Of a stretch of DNA of 64,000 bases, positions 60,328-64,000 are shown one piece after another. The stretch is from positions 6,076,001-6,140,000 of the forward strand of contig NZ_LT670817.1 of NCBI RefSeq assembly GCF_900129425.1, in the 5' to 3' direction. Below the pieces are notes generated by a model. That model worked only from the letters and a program-made list of their open reading frames with translations, made no database searches and had not been told where the DNA came from. The stretch's first letter is position 1. Each line of letters opens with the position of its first letter. A program made the position numbers and the translations under genes. This DNA is from Bradyrhizobium erythrophlei (GTDB lineage Bacteria > Pseudomonadota > Alphaproteobacteria > Rhizobiales > Xanthobacteraceae).

Positions 60328-60905
60328 CCTGACAACCATGACCGCCGGGTCAGCTTCGGCCCGCGTTTCATGCCGCCTCCCACGATCCTCAGTGTGACTG
60401 TCCCGGCCGCCCGTTCCGATGCCGTACCGGGTCCGCGCGTCAGATGGAAATGCGCGGTGCAGTAGCTCGAATTTTCACGCTTCGGATGGCCGCAGAAGGT
60501 GATGGCTTCGCCCTCCTCGTCGCCGCCGTAAGGATAGCGGCAATCACCGGATAAGAGATCGACAAGGGCAAGATGACGCGGCGCGATCTCGACACAGCGG
60601 AGTTTGACTGGCGCCGCCGCTGCGAAAACCGGCATCGGCACGAGCCGCAGGGATGCGGACGCCTGGCGTTTGCGGAATTTGCGCCGCCGCCGCGCTTTCG
60701 CTCGCGCCAGCGACTTGGGCCGGCCGCCGGGACGATCGGGGCCCGCAAGCCCAAGGCGCTTAGCGCGGCCGATCGCGGCACAGCGGGAATAGGAGGTTTT
60801 AAACTTCGCGTTGATCGCGTCGGCGATCTCGGAATAGGACATGCCCTTGGCGTGATATTCCCGCAGCGCGGCTGAATGCTCCGGCGTCCAGTTCGTCGAT
60901 TCCAT
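60324..60905 (-). CDS. GcrA-family cell-cycle regulator (phage-like locus copy)
   Basis: A 193-residue protein. The N-terminal GcrA motif is clear (NWTPEHSAALREYHAKGMSY, then SEIADAINAKFKTSYSRCAA, then IGRAKRLGL). The C-terminus carries the family's metal-binding part with CRYPYGG and FCGHPKRENSSYCTAHF. GcrA binds sigma-70-type promoters near methylated GAnTC sites. The ATG at 60905 follows GGGGAG. Its start region faces the S24 repressor, and a promoter with an embedded operator lies between them, so it is probably repressed by that protein. Confidence 0.85.
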   Translation of the reverse strand: MESTNWTPEHSAALREYHAKGMSYSEIADAINAKFKTSYSRCAAIGRAKRLGLAGPDRPGGRPKSLARAKARRRRKFRKRQASASLRLVPMPVFAAAAPVKLRCVEIAPRHLALVDLLSGDCRYPYGGDEEGEAITFCGHPKRENSSYCTAHFHLTRGPGTASERAAGTVTLRIVGGGMKRGPKLTRRSWLSG

Positions 60906-60928
60906 TGGCTTGCTCTCCCCGAAGCTTG

Positions 60929-61011
60929 CCGTCGTTGCGAGGAGCAAGCGACCAAGCAATTCAGCCTTTTCCCTGTGCACCTGGATTGCTTTGCCTCGCT
61001 GGCAATGCTGG
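60929..61011. repeat. Dispersed palindromic repeat, copy B
   Basis: A diverged copy of the 12978-13089 element: the left end is CCGTCGTTGCG, an inner CTGGATTGCTT is kept, and the right end is GGCAATGCTGG. It lies between the GcrA-like gene and its promoter, in the leader of that operon. Confidence 0.5.
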
Positions 61012-61057
61012 TCGCAGTAGAATCGGGCCACCTTGCGGCCCGGGCCGCCCAATCAAT

Positions 61058-61130
61058 TTCTGATATTCGGAATTAAATGTCAAGCTCGATTTCTGATAAT
61101 CGGAATTGCAAATGCTTCTGAAATTCGGAA
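61058..61130. promoter_or_regulatory. Three operator-like repeats between the S24 repressor and GcrA-like genes
   Basis: Three 15 bp imperfect palindromes of one type: TTCTGATATTCGGAA (61058-61072), TTCTGATAATCGGAA (61091-61105) and TTCTGAAATTCGGAA (61116-61130). Site 1 lies 5 nt after TTGACA of a minus-strand promoter (61083-61078) for the GcrA-like operon; site 3 lies 4 nt after TTGCAA (61106-61111), a possible -35 for the S24 gene. The perfect version is at 61903. Confidence 0.7.
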
Positions 61131-61158
61131 AGGATGGTGCCCATGAAAGGATGGTGCC

Positions 61159-61797
61159 ATGCTGGATATCAGAATGATTGAGCGGGGACTGGCGAAGCCG
61201 GGCAAGACCAAGGGCGGTCTGGCGATGGCGATGGGCGTTCGCGCGGGCGCGGTTTCCGAAATATTGGGCGATACCCGCCTGATCAAGGCATCGGAAATCC
61301 AGCCCATCATCGATTACCTCGAACTGAACTCGGTTCCGATCATGGGCCGCGTCGGGGCCGGCGCGACCATCGAGCCGGAACACGAGCAGGTGCCGCCGGA
61401 AGGCCTTGGCGAGGTGGAGTTGCCCTTCCCTATGGAGGAGGAAACCATAGCATTCGAGGTGGCCGGCGATTCCATGCTGCCGAAATACGAAAATGGCGAT
61501 ATCATCGTGGTCTACCGGGAGCAGCGCCATCCCTTAGGGAGCTTCTACGGGGAAGAGGCTGCGGTCAGGCTGAAGACGGGCGAGCGGTACCTGAAAACCA
61601 TCGAGCGGGGAAAATCCGCCAGCATGGTCAATCTCACCAGCTTCAACGCCAAGCCGATCAACGGGGTGAAGCTGGAATGGATCGGGGAAATCTGTGTCAC
61701 CCTGCCGAGGGGCCAGATCGAGCGGTTGCGCGCCAAGGCCGCGGCCCGGGCGCGCAAGGCGACCAAAGCGCATGGCGGGCGCACCTCGGAGAAATGA
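61159..61797 (+). CDS. S24 family (LexA/CI-type) transcriptional repressor
   Basis: A 212-residue protein: an N-terminal helix-turn-helix (GKTKGGLAMAMGVRAGAVSE, ILGDTRLIKASEIQP) and a C-terminal S24 peptidase domain with the Ser105 nucleophile in VAGDSMLP and Lys139 in AAVRLKTG. A LexA-like cleavage site Ala67-Gly68 is present (GRVGAGAT). Such repressors cut themselves on RecA activation, releasing their operon. The start region carries a 16-17 bp tandem duplication, so a second, out-of-frame ATG (61143) with its own copy of the binding site precedes the true ATG at 61159. It likely represses itself and both neighbours. Confidence 0.88.
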   Translation: MLDIRMIERGLAKPGKTKGGLAMAMGVRAGAVSEILGDTRLIKASEIQPIIDYLELNSVPIMGRVGAGATIEPEHEQVPPEGLGEVELPFPMEEETIAFEVAGDSMLPKYENGDIIVVYREQRHPLGSFYGEEAAVRLKTGERYLKTIERGKSASMVNLTSFNAKPINGVKLEWIGEICVTLPRGQIERLRAKAAARARKATKAHGGRTSEK

Positions 61798-61893
61798 GCA
61801 GGCAATCCCCGTGAGCCCGCTGGTGATTCTCGATCGGATCCGGGGCATTTGCCGCAGCGCAAAGGCTGTTTCGTATTTTCAGAAATAAAGCCC

Positions 61894-61917
61894 TTGACAA
61901 GATTCTGATTATCAGAA
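61894..61917 (+). promoter_or_regulatory. Promoter with embedded operator for the 61969 gene
   Basis: TTGACA (61894-61899) is followed after 3 nt by a perfect palindrome TTCTGATTATCAGAA (61903-61917, 7 bp arms with a central T). The same operator type lies near the S24 gene, so the gene at 61969 is probably repressed by it. A half site TTTCAGAAA is 16 bp further upstream. Confidence 0.7.
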
Positions 61918-61968
61918 ACACTCGGCGGCATCCGCCTGCCCGCTTCAGGGCTCGAAGAGAACGCCGCC

Positions 61969-62244
61969 ATGCAGTATTTCGTCGTAATGATCGACTATGG
62001 ACGGCGCGGGCGCGAGGCCATCGTCGATCCCGAAATCACTCGGCGCGAAGTGATCTCGCGCGTAGCCTCCGGCGAGTACAAGAACATCAGCTTCATCCAC
62101 GAGATCGCCGATACCGCGGTCGACGATGTCACGGCCGAGATTCTGGCCGAGGCCGCCGTTCCGGAAATCGGCCTGACAGGTTCCGATCTGCAGGCCAGCC
62201 GGTTCGACCATGCCCGCGATCTGGCAAAGCACGAGCCAGTTTGA
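61969..62244 (+). CDS. Small hypothetical protein (91 aa), phage-locus member
   Basis: ATG at 61969 with AGAGAACG upstream. The product is soluble: YFVVMIDYGRRGREAIVDPE, then ITRREVISRVASGEYKNISF and a C-terminal helical part. It does not match a named family that I can claim; it lies under an operator of the S24 repressor, so it is probably de-repressed with the GcrA-like operon. A frame overlapping its stop (62241-62606) lacks support. Confidence 0.65.
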   Translation: MQYFVVMIDYGRRGREAIVDPEITRREVISRVASGEYKNISFIHEIADTAVDDVTAEILAEAAVPEIGLTGSDLQASRFDHARDLAKHEPV

Positions 62245-62687
62245 GGCGCGTAATTCGGATCGGACTGCCGTTCGCTGAATTGGCTGACTGTACGGCCTTC
62301 GCGCGGCGGCGCGGCACGCAACTATTGCATTCAGTACTACAGTCTGGACCCCGGGCGGCTGATACGCCGGCCCATCTGGCGCAAGTCGCTCGCGTCTTTG
62401 CTGCGATGCGGCCTTTCATGACCGGCCTGTCACATGTGAATTATTGCGATCTCGATTTGCAGAACTGGCAAACGGGTTTGGTGCCCACACCTTTCCCGGC
62501 TCAGCGCCGTCAGAACGCCTTGCAATCGCGCCGAAATGTTTCATTGACCGCAAAGCCTACCCGTTGGTTCGTGGTCGCCGGATCCGCCTACACCCCGGAA
62601 CTTTAGCGCCGCGCCGCGGTTATTTGGGTAACCAATGGAGCCGCTCTTGTTAGCTGCTCGTGAAGCGCGGGGACGCTAGAGAGAGCC
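62245..62687. other. About 440 bp region with a stress-type promoter, no supported gene
   Basis: An open frame from a TTG overlapping the previous stop runs to 62606, but its product has no protein-like features that I can defend. Apart from the promoter at 62597, the region is the upstream part of the glycine-rich LTXXQ gene. Confidence 0.35.
62597..62621 (+). promoter_or_regulatory. Sigma-EcfG-type promoter for the glycine-rich LTXXQ gene
   Basis: GGAAC (62597-62601), 17 nt, then GTTA (from 62619), 67 bp upstream of the ATG at 62688. Confidence 0.55.
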
Positions 62688-64000
62688 ATGTCAACACTCA
62701 AAACCTCAAAATTCAAAATCTTTGCCATTATGGCTCTGACGGCTGCTCTGGCCGGCGCAGCCTACGCGGCTCCAGGAAGAGGCGGCGGTGGCGGTGGACG
62801 AGGCGGCGGGGGTGGATTTCACGGAGGCGGTGGGGGTGGATTTCACGGCGGAGCCGGCGGAGCGCATTTCGGCGGTGGTGGAGCTCACATGGGCGGCGGC
62901 GCCCATTTCGGAGGCGGCGCGCGCATGGGCGGTGGAGCTCATTTCGGAGGCGGCGCTCGTATCGGCGGTGGGGGCGCACGTTTCGGTGGTGCGCACATCG
63001 GCGGCAGGTCTTCGATAGCCCGGTCTTCGGCGAGTCCGGGTTTGCGTGGTCAGCGCTCGTTTGCGGCTCATGGCAATCCGAACCGGGGTGCCGGCCGCAA
63101 CGCAACGATCAGCGCAAATCGAAGCGCTACCTTCAGCGGGAATCGGAACGCAAATGTAAGATCACGCGCGGTGCGGAACGTGTTGAATTCACACGCCGTC
63201 GCTGGTGCGTTGCACAACAGGACCGCGCTGCAAAATCCACGCACGCGGGCTCTAATCGCTGCGAGCGCCGCTACGGCGGGATGGCATGACGGCCGCGGCG
63301 GCAGAGGGTGGTGGCGGCATGGCAATGGCGGATATGGCTGGGTCGGCCCGCTGTTTTGGCCGTTCGCCTATTACGACATGTATGACTATGCGATGTGGGG
63401 CTACGGCTACGATGATCCGTTCTGGGATTACGGCTACAACGATATCTATGCCGGCCTGTTTTCCCCCTACGGCTACGACGACCTCGCGGGATATGCGGGA
63501 TACTTGCCGCAAAGCGTAGGCAACGCTCAGGCCCGGGCCGAACAGGCACCTGCCGCTCCGGCGGCGGCGCCGGACCAGTTGGCGCAGATGTGCGGCGAGG
63601 ACAGCCGCGACATCGCAGGCTTGCCGATCGATCAAATCCAGCAGGCGATCCTGCCGAATGACGCGCAACGCGCGGCGCTCGATGATCTCGCCAACGCCTC
63701 GGTGAAGGCGGCGCAGGATATCAAAGCCGCATGTCCGACCCAGCCAGCGCTGACCGCCCCTGCCCGGCTCGCGGCGATGCAACAACGCATCGAGGCGATG
63801 ATAACAGCGGTCGGAACGGTCGAGCCGCCACTGCAAAAATTCTACGACCTCCTGAACGACGAGCAGAAGGCCAAGCTGAACGCGCTCGGTCAGGATCAAC
63901 GCAGCGCCAAGGCTGCGCCGGCGACCGGAGGCTCGGCCGCCCAGAACTGCGGGGCGCAAGCGGGCGTGACGCAATGGCCGGCCGCCGAGATCGAGTCGAA
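62688..64000 (+). CDS. Exported glycine-rich protein with LTXXQ/CpxP-type domain, 3' end outside window
   Basis: The ATG at 62688 opens a frame that runs to the window end (437 codons). A signal peptide (IFAIMALTAALAGAAYAAPG) precedes about 75 residues of Gly repeats (GGGFHGGGGGGFHGGAGGAH) with His and Arg, then a linker with an aromatic part (PLFWPFAYYDMYDYAMWG), and a C-terminal LTXXQ domain with the CGEDSRDIAGLPIDQIQQAI and MQQRIEAMITAVGTVEPPLQ helices and the LNDEQKAKLNAL turn. LTXXQ/CpxP/Spy proteins are periplasmic chaperones; the long Gly-rich part is unusual. No overlapping minus-strand gene is real here. Confidence 0.82.
   Translation, partial: MSTLKTSKFKIFAIMALTAALAGAAYAAPGRGGGGGGRGGGGGFHGGGGGGFHGGAGGAHFGGGGAHMGGGAHFGGGARMGGGAHFGGGARIGGGGARFGGAHIGGRSSIARSSASPGLRGQRSFAAHGNPNRGAGRNATISANRSATFSGNRNANVRSRAVRNVLNSHAVAGALHNRTALQNPRTRALIAASAATAGWHDGRGGRGWWRHGNGGYGWVGPLFWPFAYYDMYDYAMWGYGYDDPFWDYGYNDIYAGLFSPYGYDDLAGYAGYLPQSVGNAQARAEQAPAAPAAAPDQLAQMCGEDSRDIAGLPIDQIQQAILPNDAQRAALDDLANASVKAAQDIKAACPTQPALTAPARLAAMQQRIEAMITAVGTVEPPLQKFYDLLNDEQKAKLNALGQDQRSAKAAPATGGSAAQNCGAQAGVTQWPAAEIES

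Noticed and set aside
62241..62606. 121-codon frame overlapping the stop of the 61969 gene
   Set aside because: TTG start, no separate binding site, no protein-like features; probably chance.
62660..63289. Long plus-strand frame rich in Arg/Trp/Ser over the glycine-rich region
   Set aside because: It is an out-of-frame reading of the Gly-rich LTXXQ gene, which has a signal peptide, family domain and runs through the same bases.
1..64000. CRISPR array, integrase or insertion sequence
   Set aside because: No regularly spaced identical repeats, no transposase or integrase motif, and no IS-type ends were seen; the only mobile-like elements are the short palindromic repeats.

Overview
The window looks like chromosomal DNA of a Bradyrhizobium-type alphaproteobacterium (Rhizobiales). 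The evidence is the high GC content with G/C-rich third positions, sigma-EcfG-like promoters (GGAAC-N17-GTT), a GcrA-type regulator, a phasin, DUF3551, DUF3606 and LTXXQ proteins, two PRC-barrel stress proteins, many small exported proteins, and dispersed palindromes with CGTCATTGCG ends. I found no tRNA, rRNA, CRISPR array or intact insertion sequence. Several genes are decayed, and two genes are cut by the window edges (an MFS transporter at the left, a glycine-rich LTXXQ protein at the right).

Layout. 1-6.4 kb: MFS transporter, SGNH hydrolase, a decayed DUF1501 gene, two small overlapping genes, and a TctBA carboxylate transporter with no TctC. 6.4-11.2 kb: the PrkA kinase / YeaH / SpoVR operon. 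11.7-14.4 kb: a TauD-type dioxygenase and an enolase-superfamily enzyme. 14.5-17 kb: small membrane genes, a COG4705 gene broken by two frameshifts, and a divergent stress pair (membrane-anchored protein and PRC-barrel protein). 17-21.5 kb: sulfite dehydrogenase pair (SoxC-like plus monohaem cytochrome c), an ArsB-like transporter and a FUSC protein. 22.4-28.2 kb: FAD monooxygenase, arginase, small exported proteins, an outer-membrane barrel and a class III CoA-transferase. 28.5-32.4 kb: two divergent paralogues that join TPR repeats to an ATP-grasp-like domain. 32.5-45.1 kb: a patchwork of small exported or membrane stress proteins, a membrane-anchored TAXI-like protein, MhpD-like hydratase, phasin, RMD1 and GreA family proteins. 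45.6-48.8 kb: a tight operon of type III polyketide synthase, ICMT-family methyltransferase and DHA2 exporter. 48.8-59.2 kb: slipin, a second TAXI-like protein, DUF3551, an unlinked BamA paralogue, PilZ, DUF3592 and a Flp pilin. 59.5-62.2 kb: a phage-like regulatory locus. 62.7-64 kb: an exported glycine-rich LTXXQ protein.

How the parts work together. Seven GGAAC-N17-GTT promoters stand upstream of small exported, membrane-anchored, PRC-barrel and DUF3606 genes, so much of the window probably belongs to the PhyR/EcfG general stress regulon. The phage-like locus has a LexA/CI-type S24 repressor whose probable operator (TTCTGAT-N-ATCAGAA and variants) lies just after the -35 element of three promoters: its own, the divergent GcrA-like operon, and the following small gene. 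The polyketide operon resembles phenolic-lipid or alkylpyrone clusters of the srs/bps type. Starts were chosen from ribosome binding sites; several are GTG or TTG.
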